This document shows, in pieces, positions 6,331 to 12,574 of a stretch of DNA of 14,954 bases. Origin of the DNA: Clostridium sp. UBA699 (GTDB lineage Bacteria; Bacillota; Clostridia; Clostridiales; Clostridiaceae); assembly GCA_002298915.1 (NCBI GenBank), contig DBML01000007.1, positions 1-14,954 on the forward strand, given 5' to 3'. Both the position numbers and the translations under genes were made by a program. Below the pieces are notes generated by a model. The model searched no databases and was not told the DNA's origin. It worked only from the letters and a program-made list of their open reading frames with translations. The stretch's first letter is position 1. Every line of letters starts with the position of its first letter.

Positions 6331-7075
6331 ATTCAACTCTGCCTATTCTGTTGACCGCTTCCTGCAGGAGCTTAATGAATTCCTCTTTTTTTTCATCATT
6401 AAGTCTGACATTTGGAACCGCAATGCTTATGGCTGCTACAGCTTTATTGCTTCTGTTTTTTATCGGCACAGCCAGGCAGGTAAGCCCGTCGATAAATTCT
6501 TCATTCTCGACAGCATATCCAGTTTTCCTGATGGTAGCCAACTGCTCCAGAAACTTGTCCGGGCAATCGACGGTCTTTTCGGTCATCTTCTTAAAATCAA
6601 TTTTTGAAAGATCAACATTGTCTGTGAATGCAAGGATGGATTTCCCCAGTGCGCTGCAGTAGGCTGGAACTCTTCTTCCCACTTCAAGTTCAATTCTTAG
6701 CGGTTCTGCTGTTACAATCTTATCCACGAACACAACTTCATTATTATCGACAATTGCAAAGTTGACGGTCTCGTGGCATTTTTCAAAAATCTCCTCAAGG
6801 TGAGGTTTGATGATTTTTTTCATCGGTATCCTGTCGGCTGCTTTTGTGCCCAACTCGAAAATTTTGAGAGTAGGAAAATACTTGTTGTTATCCTTGTTCT
6901 GGTCGACATACCCCATGGTTTTAAAAGTTCCCAGTATACGGTGGATTGTGCTTTTTCCCATGCCCGATTGTTCTGCCAATTCAAGCAGGCTCATCTCCCC
7001 TTTTTGAATAAGCTGTTCAAGAATATTCATGGATTTTACCAAAGAATTAATGTTGTAATCATTTTTAGGTTCCAT
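6329..7075 (-). CDS. IclR-family transcriptional regulator (second paralogue, iclR2)
   Basis: A 248-residue regulator, the close paralogue of the product of 1002-1748. The winged helix-turn-helix has recognition helix GKSTIHRILGTF (40-51), and the effector domain includes CHETVNFAIVDN, GLTCLAVPI and AISIAVP. ATG at 7075 is used because AGGAGG (7080-7085) lies 4 nt upstream and the start then matches the paralogue; the upstream in-frame ATG at 7141 adds an AT-rich tail with no ribosome site. It follows panE by 90 nt in the same direction and lies between panE and panB, both of which carry the tandem palindromes, so it is the best candidate to bind them. IclR proteins bind as dimers or tetramers and can repress or activate. 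The ligand is unknown; ketopantoate, pantoate or 2-oxoisovalerate are plausible. Confidence 0.92.
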   Translation of the reverse strand: MEPKNDYNINSLVKSMNILEQLIQKGEMSLLELAEQSGMGKSTIHRILGTFKTMGYVDQNKDNNKYFPTLKIFELGTKAADRIPMKKIIKPHLEEIFEKCHETVNFAIVDNNEVVFVDKIVTAEPLRIELEVGRRVPAYCSALGKSILAFTDNVDLSKIDFKKMTEKTVDCPDKFLEQLATIRKTGYAVENEEFIDGLTCLAVPIKNRSNKAVAAISIAVPNVRLNDEKKEEFIKLLQEAVNRIGRVE

Positions 7076-7165
7076 TTTTCCTCCTGCTTGTTTGCATTCA
7101 TTTATATTAATATTAATATTTTCAGCCAATTTCATCAACATTAAATTGATGGTTTTTGCCTTGGC

Positions 7166-8080
7166 TTACTCGCTTTTTTCAAGAGCCTTTACAAGCTTGG
7201 TCAAAACCTCATTAACAGGTGTTTCGATTCCGTATTTTCGGCCTTCCCTCACTACAGCTCCGTTTATCATGTCAACTTCTGTCTTCCTCTTGTTCAGAAT
7301 GTCCTGAAGCATGGATGATTTATTCTCGCCCGTGGAGAACGCCACGTCCATGACTTTTTTTGCCATCTTATCTCCGTCAAATTCGATCCCGGCGGCACCT
7401 GCAACTTTGACAGCTTCCAAAACAGCCATGTTGAGCAGATCCTTTGATTCATCGATCATCAAAATTTTCCCGTTTTTGAGTTTTAACAATGCAGTTAAAG
7501 CATTTATGCCGACATTGATGATAAGCTTTGACCATATGAGTTCCATCACATTGTCAGATACTGTTGTTTCAAAACCTGATTTGCGGAGCATGTCTGCAAT
7601 GTAATTGATTTTTTCCTCTTCTTTGTTTTCGACCCAGCCTATGTGCGTTTCGCCAATTCCCGCATGCTTTATGTGGGCTGGCGATATCATCGTTGCCCCA
7701 TGTGCGGTTGTTCCTGCAATTATATTCTCCATCTTGACGAACTTTGATATCTGTTCAACATTTCCATAGCCGTTTTGCAAGCTTAAAACAATTGTATCAG
7801 GACCTATCAATGAAATGTTTTTCTTAAGAGCGCTTTCGGTCATGATCGATTTAACAAATATGACTGCCAAGTCTACAGGTCCTACGTTTTCTGGATTGCT
7901 TTCGGCTTTAGGATAAACAACAACTTTCCCGTTTTTTTCTTCAACGCTGAGCCCTCCTGAATTTATCGAATCTATATGCTGCTGCCATACATCTATAAGA
8001 TATACCTCTTTTGCAGCTTTCGAAAGGTATCCGCCATATAGGCTTCCCATCGCACCTGCTCCAATTATTGCTACTCGCAT
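7166..8080 (-). CDS. panE: 2-dehydropantoate 2-reductase (ketopantoate reductase family)
   Basis: A 304-residue Rossmann dehydrogenase that interconverts ketopantoate and pantoate. It has GAGAMG (7-12) for the dinucleotide, WSKLIINVGINA with catalytic Lys185 and the conserved Asn pair (189, 193), and the C-terminal signature SSMLQDI...RKTEVDMINGAVV (255-276) with Glu268. The second beta strand ends in Asp30 (VYLIDVW), where NADPH-type enzymes such as E. coli PanE carry a basic residue; this suggests NAD(H) use. The start is ATG at 8080 with AGGGTTA-type spacing from AGGAGGG (8087-8093). It is divergent from fhs and shares its promoter architecture. The family also contains other 2-hydroxyacid dehydrogenases, but the neighbouring panB supports pantoate. 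Confidence 0.88.
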   Translation of the reverse strand: MRVAIIGAGAMGSLYGGYLSKAAKEVYLIDVWQQHIDSINSGGLSVEEKNGKVVVYPKAESNPENVGPVDLAVIFVKSIMTESALKKNISLIGPDTIVLSLQNGYGNVEQISKFVKMENIIAGTTAHGATMISPAHIKHAGIGETHIGWVENKEEEKINYIADMLRKSGFETTVSDNVMELIWSKLIINVGINALTALLKLKNGKILMIDESKDLLNMAVLEAVKVAGAAGIEFDGDKMAKKVMDVAFSTGENKSSMLQDILNKRKTEVDMINGAVVREGRKYGIETPVNEVLTKLVKALEKSE

Positions 8081-8095
8081 TTTTAACCCTCCTAA

Positions 8096-8132
8096 ATTCT
8101 ATAATACAGAATAGCATTCCACAATGCTTAAT
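8096..8132. promoter_or_regulatory. Tandem 17-bp palindromic operator at panE
   Basis: Two sites in tandem with starts 20 bp apart: ATTCTATAATACAGAAT (8096-8112) and ATTCCACAATGCTTAAT (8116-8132), with linker AGC. The inner one abuts the panE ribosome binding site; the outer one abuts the -10 box. The outer site matches 15 of 17 bases of the panB site read on the other strand. Confidence 0.7.
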
Positions 8133-8133
8133 T

Positions 8134-8163
8134 AATATATTCAATAAAGTTTTTATTTTTCCT
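8134..8163 (-). promoter_or_regulatory. panE promoter core
   Basis: On the minus strand AGGAA (8163-8159), 14 nt, TTGAA (8144-8140), then TATATT (8139-8134) as -10. It matches the panB and fhs promoter cores in sequence and spacing. It is back to back with the fhs promoter (8175-8205). Confidence 0.55.
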
Positions 8164-8174
8164 GCAAATCAAGA

Positions 8175-8205
8175 AGGAATTCTCAAACTTTTGTTGAAAT
8201 ATATT
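8175..8205 (+). promoter_or_regulatory. fhs operon promoter core
   Basis: AGGAA (8175-8179), 14 nt, TTGAA (8194-8198), then TATATT (8200-8205) as -10. There is no TTGACA at the -35 position. The shared AGGAA-N14-TTGAA with panB and panE is the main reason for the call. Confidence 0.55.
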
Positions 8206-8239
8206 ACTGAAAATAGAACGCCATTCTGTATTGTGGAAT
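8203..8239. promoter_or_regulatory. Tandem 17-bp palindromic operator at fhs
   Basis: The strong site ATTCTGTATTGTGGAAT (8223-8239) differs from the panB site at one base. A degenerate partner ATTACTGAAAATAGAAC (8203-8219), with its right half conserved, starts 20 bp earlier; the linker is GCC. The pair overlaps the -10 and the transcription start region and ends 8 nt before the ribosome binding site, suiting repression. Confidence 0.7.
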
Positions 8240-8263
8240 TCAGATTAGGGAGGATGATAATTA

Positions 8264-9940
8264 ATGGTATTCAAAAGTGACATCGAAATCGCTCAGAAAG
8301 CGCAGCTCAAGGACATTAGGACGATAGCTTCCAAAATAGGCCTGTCCGAGGATGACATTGAACTATACGGAAAGTACAAGGCCAAGGTTGACTACAACCT
8401 TCTTAGCAGATCAAAAGGCAAAGATGCCAGTCTTATACTGGTGACCGCGATAAACCCTACGCCTGCCGGCGAAGGAAAAACCACAACCTCCATCGGGGTT
8501 GCCGACGGCCTTGCCAGGCTGGGCAAGAACACCATAGTCGCACTCAGGGAGCCTTCCCTGGGACCTGTGTTCGGAATCAAGGGCGGAGCCGCAGGCGGAG
8601 GTTACTCCCAGGTGGTGCCTATGGAGGACATAAACCTCCACTTCACTGGCGATTTCCATGCCATTGGAGCTGCAAACAACCTTCTTGCTGCGATGCTGGA
8701 CAACCACATTTACCAGGGGAACTCCCTTGACATAGATTCCAGGAGGATTGTGTGGAGGCGCTGCGTTGACATGAACGACCGCCAGCTCAGGTTCGTGGTG
8801 GATGGCCTAGGCGGAAAGGTGAACGGAGTTCCCAGAGAGGACGGCTTCGACATAACCGTAGCTTCAGAGGTCATGGCGATATTCTGCCTGGCAAGCGACA
8901 TAGACGACCTCAAGGAAAGGCTTGCAAGGATAGTGGTCGCATACAACAGAGCGGGCGAGCCCGTGACCGCAGGACAGCTCAACGCGCAGGGCGCCATGGC
9001 TGCGCTTCTTAAGGATGCGCTTAAGCCTAACCTTGTGCAGACCCTTGAAGGAACGCCTGCCTTCATACACGGCGGACCGTTTGCTAACATAGCCCACGGC
9101 TGCAACTCGATCATGGCAACGAAGATGGCCTGCCATTTCGCCGATTATGTTGTTACCGAAGCGGGCTTCGGCGCGGACCTCGGAGCTGAGAAATTCATTG
9201 ACATAAAATGCAGGATGTCGGGCTTAAGGCCGAGCGCTGTGGTTATAGTGGCGACAGTAAGGGCCATGAAGTACAACGGAGGGGTGCCTAAGGCAGAGCT
9301 CAACTACGAGAACCTTGATGCGCTGGAGAAGGGACTCCCAAACCTTTTGAAGCATGTGGAGAACATAACCAAGGTGTTCAAGATCCCTGCCGTGGTAGCG
9401 GTGAACAGGTTCCCGACCGACACCGAGGCAGAGCTCAAGCTGATGGAGGACAAGTGCAGGGAGCTGGGCGTAAACATGAAGCTATCCGAAGTATGGGCAA
9501 AGGGCGGAGCCGGCGGAACGGACATCGCAGAGGAAGTCCTCAGGCTAATTGAAGGGAACAAGAGCGAGCTTGAATTCGCATACGACGAGAAGCTCCCTAT
9601 AAAGGAGAAGATAAGGGCTATAACCCAGAAGATATACGGGGCAGAGGATGTCAACTTCACAGACCAGGCAAACAAGGAGATTGCGGAGCTTGAGAAATAC
9701 GGCTTCGGAGGGACACCTGTCTGCATGGCAAAGACGCAATACAGCCTCACCGACGACCAGACCAAGCTTGGAAGGCCGACAGGCTTCAGAATAACCGTTA
9801 GGCAGGTCAACGTATCTGCAGGAGCGGGCTTCGTAGTCGCCGTAACAGGAAACATAATGAAGATGCCAGGACTGCCAAAGCTGCCTGCAGCCGAAAGGAT
9901 AGACGTCGACAACACAGGTAAGATATCGGGCTTATTTTAA
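8264..9940 (+). CDS. fhs: Formate--tetrahydrofolate ligase (formyl-THF synthetase)
   Basis: This 558-residue enzyme converts formate, THF and ATP to 10-formyl-THF, reversibly. It has the P-loop TPAGEGKT (66-73), REPSLGPVFGIKGGAAGGG (95-113), the VVPMEDINLHFTGD block (117-130) and the C-terminal GAGFVVAVTGNIMKMPGLP typical of the family; the length is standard. The start is ATG at 8264 with GGGAGG (8248-8253) upstream; the ATG at 8254 is out of frame and stops at once. It heads fhs-fchA-folD-FNT. Codon use is strongly biased (AGG for most arginines), as in htpG, fitting high expression and unlike the AT-richer symporter gene. In acetogens it works in the forward direction; in purine, amino-acid and possibly pantothenate fermentation it can run backwards to make ATP. 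Confidence 0.98.
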   Translation: MVFKSDIEIAQKAQLKDIRTIASKIGLSEDDIELYGKYKAKVDYNLLSRSKGKDASLILVTAINPTPAGEGKTTTSIGVADGLARLGKNTIVALREPSLGPVFGIKGGAAGGGYSQVVPMEDINLHFTGDFHAIGAANNLLAAMLDNHIYQGNSLDIDSRRIVWRRCVDMNDRQLRFVVDGLGGKVNGVPREDGFDITVASEVMAIFCLASDIDDLKERLARIVVAYNRAGEPVTAGQLNAQGAMAALLKDALKPNLVQTLEGTPAFIHGGPFANIAHGCNSIMATKMACHFADYVVTEAGFGADLGAEKFIDIKCRMSGLRPSAVVIVATVRAMKYNGGVPKAELNYENLDALEKGLPNLLKHVENITKVFKIPAVVAVNRFPTDTEAELKLMEDKCRELGVNMKLSEVWAKGGAGGTDIAEEVLRLIEGNKSELEFAYDEKLPIKEKIRAITQKIYGAEDVNFTDQANKEIAELEKYGFGGTPVCMAKTQYSLTDDQTKLGRPTGFRITVRQVNVSAGAGFVVAVTGNIMKMPGLPKLPAAERIDVDNTGKISGLF

Positions 9941-9962
9941 AATCTATTACGGGAGGGTTATT

Positions 9963-10592
9963 ATGCTAAACAAAAACTGCACAGAATTTTTAGACCTGCT
10001 GAGCTCAAAGGAGCCTGTTCCGGGCGGCGGCGGAGCCTGCGCATTTGTTGGCGCAATGGGAATTGCCCTGGGCAGCATGGTTGGAAACCTCACTCTGGGA
10101 AAGAAGAAATACCAGGATGTGGAGGATGACATAAAGGAACTGCTGGTGACATCCGAAAACATAAAAAGACAGCTGACTGCTCTTGTGGAAAAGGATGCCG
10201 AGGCATTCTTTCCCCTCTCGCAGGCTTACGGCCTTCCCAAAAACACCGATGAGGAAAAGGCGGAGCGTGAAAGAGTGCTGCAAGCAGCTTTGACGGATGC
10301 GAGTGAAGTGCCCCTCAGCATAGCCAGATGCTGCGGCAAAGCTATAGACATTTTCGAAGAGTACGCTGCGAAGGGAACAAGGATTGCAATAAGCGACGTG
10401 GGCGTCGGGGCTCATTTCGTAAAGGCTGCCCTTCTTGGTGCACAACTCAATGTTCTCATAAACACAAACCTCATGAAGGATATGGAGCTTAAGAATAAAA
10501 TCGAAACTGAACTTGACGGATTGGTAGAAAAGTATGCCGCAAAGGCTGACAAGATAAGCCTCTCTGTCGAAAACCAGGTGAAAGGAGAATAG
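9963..10592 (+). CDS. fchA: Methenyltetrahydrofolate cyclohydrolase (FchA, FTCD_C family)
   Basis: A 209-residue helical protein of the formiminotransferase-cyclodeaminase C-terminal family. It interconverts 5,10-methenyl-THF and 10-formyl-THF. The family mark is PVPGGGGACAFVGAMG near the N-terminus (about 18-33); a second glycine-containing stretch, SDVGVGAHFVKAALLGA, lies at about 141-157. The start is ATG at 9963 with GGGAGGG (9951-9957) in front, 22 nt after the fhs stop. Free-standing FchA next to fhs and folD is usual in purinolytic clostridia and some acetogens. Here it is probably essential because the FolD next to it lacks the residues for cyclohydrolase activity. The alternative, formimino-THF cyclodeaminase, cannot be excluded, but no formiminotransferase is nearby. 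Confidence 0.9.
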   Translation: MLNKNCTEFLDLLSSKEPVPGGGGACAFVGAMGIALGSMVGNLTLGKKKYQDVEDDIKELLVTSENIKRQLTALVEKDAEAFFPLSQAYGLPKNTDEEKAERERVLQAALTDASEVPLSIARCCGKAIDIFEEYAAKGTRIAISDVGVGAHFVKAALLGAQLNVLINTNLMKDMELKNKIETELDGLVEKYAAKADKISLSVENQVKGE

Positions 10593-10594
10593 CC

Positions 10595-11449
10595 ATGGGA
10601 CAAATAATTAAAGGCAAACAGGTGGCGGATGCCATCACATCAGACCTTTCCGGGAAAGTGGCGTCCTTGATGGAAAAAGGAATCCGCCCAAAGCTTTCTA
10701 TAGTGAGAGTCGGCGCAAACCCAAGCGACCTCGCATACGAAAAAGGAGCCTTGAAAAGGTGCGAAACCATCGGGATTGAAACGGAAATCATTGAGCTTCC
10801 CGATTACATAACGCAGGAGCATTTCATAGAAGAGCTGGAAAAGGTGAACCGGGATGATTCTGTAAACGGAATACTCATATTCAGGCCGTTGCCGAAGCAG
10901 CTGAACGAGCAGAGCATAAAGTACGTAATAGCGCCCGAAAAGGACATAGACTGCTTCAGCCCTGTCAACGTTGCAAAAGTCATGGAGAATGACGAGACCG
11001 GTTTTGCTCCCTGCACTCCATCTGCAGTCATCGAGATGCTCAGGTACTACAACGTACCGATGAAGGGCCGGAAAGCAGCTGTCATAGGGAGATCCATGGT
11101 GGTAGGAAAACCTGTATCCCTTCTTCTCCTCAACGAAAACGCGACGGTGACCATATGCCATTCGAAGACCCGTGATATGGCAAATATCTGTTCGGAAGCC
11201 GACATACTTGTTGTAGGCATCGGCAAAGCAAAGCATATTGATTCCTCCTATGTCAAGGATGGCGCTGTTATCGTCGACGTTGGAATAAACGTCGATGATG
11301 ACGGCAATCTTGCCGGAGACGTCGATATCGATGACGGCATTGAAAAAGCGCTTATGATAACACCGGTGCCTGGCGGAGTCGGATCGGTGACAACGTCGAT
11401 ACTAGCTAAACACGTAGTCAAAGCATGCATGCTTCAGAACAATAATTAG
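10595..11449 (+). CDS. folD: Methylenetetrahydrofolate dehydrogenase (FolD family), probably without cyclohydrolase activity
   Basis: A 284-residue FolD-family protein that oxidises 5,10-methylene-THF to methenyl-THF with NAD(P). Conserved parts include Tyr48 in NPSDLAYEKG, KDID with Asp119, TPSAVIEML, GRSMVVGKP (165-173), ICHSKT, VDVGIN and TPVPGGVGS. In a gapless alignment from memory to E. coli FolD, the catalytic lysine position (Tyr-x-x-x-Lys) is Ala52, and the catalytic glutamine of VQLPLP is Phe96. Both are needed for cyclohydrolysis in bifunctional enzymes, so this one is likely a dehydrogenase only, relying on FchA. ATG at 10595 follows the fchA stop by 2 nt, with the ribosome site AAGGAG inside fchA, so the two are translationally coupled. 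Confidence 0.93.
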   Translation: MGQIIKGKQVADAITSDLSGKVASLMEKGIRPKLSIVRVGANPSDLAYEKGALKRCETIGIETEIIELPDYITQEHFIEELEKVNRDDSVNGILIFRPLPKQLNEQSIKYVIAPEKDIDCFSPVNVAKVMENDETGFAPCTPSAVIEMLRYYNVPMKGRKAAVIGRSMVVGKPVSLLLLNENATVTICHSKTRDMANICSEADILVVGIGKAKHIDSSYVKDGAVIVDVGINVDDDGNLAGDVDIDDGIEKALMITPVPGGVGSVTTSILAKHVVKACMLQNNN

Positions 11450-11460
11450 GAGGTGTTTTT

Positions 11461-12351
11461 ATGGCTGGACAAAACTACCTGACTCCGCCGGAAATCGCAC
11501 GGTATACTATCGAAGCAGGTGTGAAGAAGTCAAGGCTATCCGCTGCCAACATGCTTATACTGGGCATCCTTGCCGGTGCTTTCATAGCGTTCGCATCCGA
11601 AGGTTCTAACATGGCTGCTTACAACCTGTTTGCAAAGCCTGAAACCTACGGCCTCGGAAAAGTGCTGGCCGGGGCTATATTCGGCACGGGCCTCATGCTT
11701 GTCCTCATGGCCGGAGGGGAGCTTTTCACAGGCAACACAATGATGCTCGCAGGCCTGTTTGACAGGAAAATTACTCTGGTTGATATGCTCAGGAACTGGT
11801 TTTTCGTCTACCTGGGGAACTTCATCGGTTCGGCGCTGATAGCATATATGATGAACGCTTCCGGACTTTATGGGAGCAGCGCGGGACTTCTTGGAGGGAT
11901 GACCATCAAGATAGCGGCCTATAAGGTGGGGCTTAGCTTTTCTCAGGCATTTTTTCTGGGAATAATGTGCAACTGGCTTGTATGCCTGGCTGTATGGCTC
12001 TGCTACGGTGCAAAGGACATGGCCGGAAAGCTTCTTGCGGTGTTCTTCCCAATATGGCTTTTCATAACCTCCGGTTTTGAACACTGCGTTGCAAACATGT
12101 ATTATATTCCTGCCGGAATACTTGCAAAATCGGTTAAGTCATACTCCGATGCGGCTCTTACACTGGGTGTCACCCCTGAGAAGCTCGCTCACCTTAACTT
12201 GGAAACCTTTCTTATAAACAACCTGCTCCCGGTTACTCTCGGAAATATTGTCGGTGGAGGAGTCTTTGTGGGTATAGTTTACTGGTTCGTGTATGTTAAG
12301 GGTTCAGCCGCTCCAGTAATTGCAACCAAAAAAGATCAAAAAGCAGTATAG
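11461..12351 (+). CDS. Formate/nitrite transporter (FNT) family channel, probable formate channel
   Basis: A 296-residue membrane protein with six hydrophobic helices. FNT marks: MLILGILAGAFIAFAS in the first helix (31-46), GGELFTGNTMML (85-96), MCNWLVCLAVWL (169-180) and SGFEHCVANMYYIP with the central histidine His208, matching the pore histidine of FocA. It passes formate or related small anions across the cytoplasmic membrane. The ribosome site AGGAGGTG overlaps the folD stop codon, so it is translationally coupled and belongs to the operon. Next to fhs-fchA-folD, formate is by far the likeliest substrate. Direction is not set by sequence: import for assimilation or export as an end product. 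It ends at a terminator with 0 nt spacing. Confidence 0.92.
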   Translation: MAGQNYLTPPEIARYTIEAGVKKSRLSAANMLILGILAGAFIAFASEGSNMAAYNLFAKPETYGLGKVLAGAIFGTGLMLVLMAGGELFTGNTMMLAGLFDRKITLVDMLRNWFFVYLGNFIGSALIAYMMNASGLYGSSAGLLGGMTIKIAAYKVGLSFSQAFFLGIMCNWLVCLAVWLCYGAKDMAGKLLAVFFPIWLFITSGFEHCVANMYYIPAGILAKSVKSYSDAALTLGVTPEKLAHLNLETFLINNLLPVTLGNIVGGGVFVGIVYWFVYVKGSAAPVIATKKDQKAV

Positions 12352-12380
12352 ATAAATGCCCCTCAGGAAGGGGCATTTAT
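12352..12380 (+). terminator. Terminator of the fhs operon
   Basis: ATAAATGCCCCT (12352-12363) and its perfect inverted copy (12369-12380) enclose a CAGGA loop. The stem starts right after the FNT stop codon. The T-run is only TTTATTAT, so termination may be partial. Confidence 0.75.
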
Positions 12381-12394
12381 TATCGCAATCACTA

Positions 12395-12427
12395 TTGACA
12401 AAAAAACTGTAATTGCTAAAATATAAT
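12395..12427 (+). promoter_or_regulatory. htpG promoter
   Basis: A perfect -35 TTGACA (12395-12400) is followed by TAAAAT (12417-12422) at 16-bp spacing. A perfect TATAAT (12422-12427) is also present but at 21 bp, too far for this -35. Either way transcription starts at or inside the CIRCE element. Confidence 0.7.
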
Positions 12428-12453
12428 TAGCACTCGCCAAGGCAGAGTGCTAA
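12427..12453. promoter_or_regulatory. CIRCE operator (HrcA binding site)
   Basis: TTAGCACTC (12427-12435), nine bases GCCAAGGCA, then GAGTGCTAA (12445-12453): a perfect match to the CIRCE element bound by the heat-shock repressor HrcA. It overlaps the start of the htpG transcript, so htpG is expected to be HrcA-repressed and heat-induced. In B. subtilis htpG is not in this regulon. Confidence 0.95.
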
Positions 12454-12505
12454 CAGGACAAGTTAACAGATGTGTTTGTAACCAATCATTGTCTGATTTT
12501 GAAAT

Positions 12506-12545
12506 AACCGCTCCCGCAATGATGGGCGCGGTTTCTATATTTTTA
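12506..12545 (+). promoter_or_regulatory. Terminator-like hairpin in the htpG leader
   Basis: AACCGCTCCC (12506-12515) pairs with GGGCGCGGTT (12524-12533) at 9 of 10 positions, around the loop GCAATGAT, and is followed by TTCTATATTTTT. It lies between the promoter/CIRCE and the htpG start, so it could be an attenuator or a 5' mRNA stabiliser. Seven loop bases CAATGAT (12517-12523) are exactly complementary to ATCATTG (12485-12491) upstream, which would allow a pseudoknot or an alternative fold. Confidence 0.5.
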
Positions 12546-12574
12546 ATACATTTTTAGGGAAAGGAAAGGATAAC

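Noticed and set aside
5306..8080. Ordinary pantothenate biosynthesis operon
   Set aside because: Not excluded, but less favoured: no panC or panD, panB is fused to a symporter/hydrolase operon, an IclR gene sits between panB and panE, and the operator is shared with the formate/one-carbon operon.
8081..8263. THF riboswitch in front of fhs
   Set aside because: I found no riboswitch-like stems; the region is explained by two back-to-back promoters and paired palindromes.
9304..9915. 203-codon minus-strand open frame inside fhs
   Set aside because: It is a shadow of the biased codon use of fhs; it has no ribosome site and a low-complexity serine/proline-rich composition.
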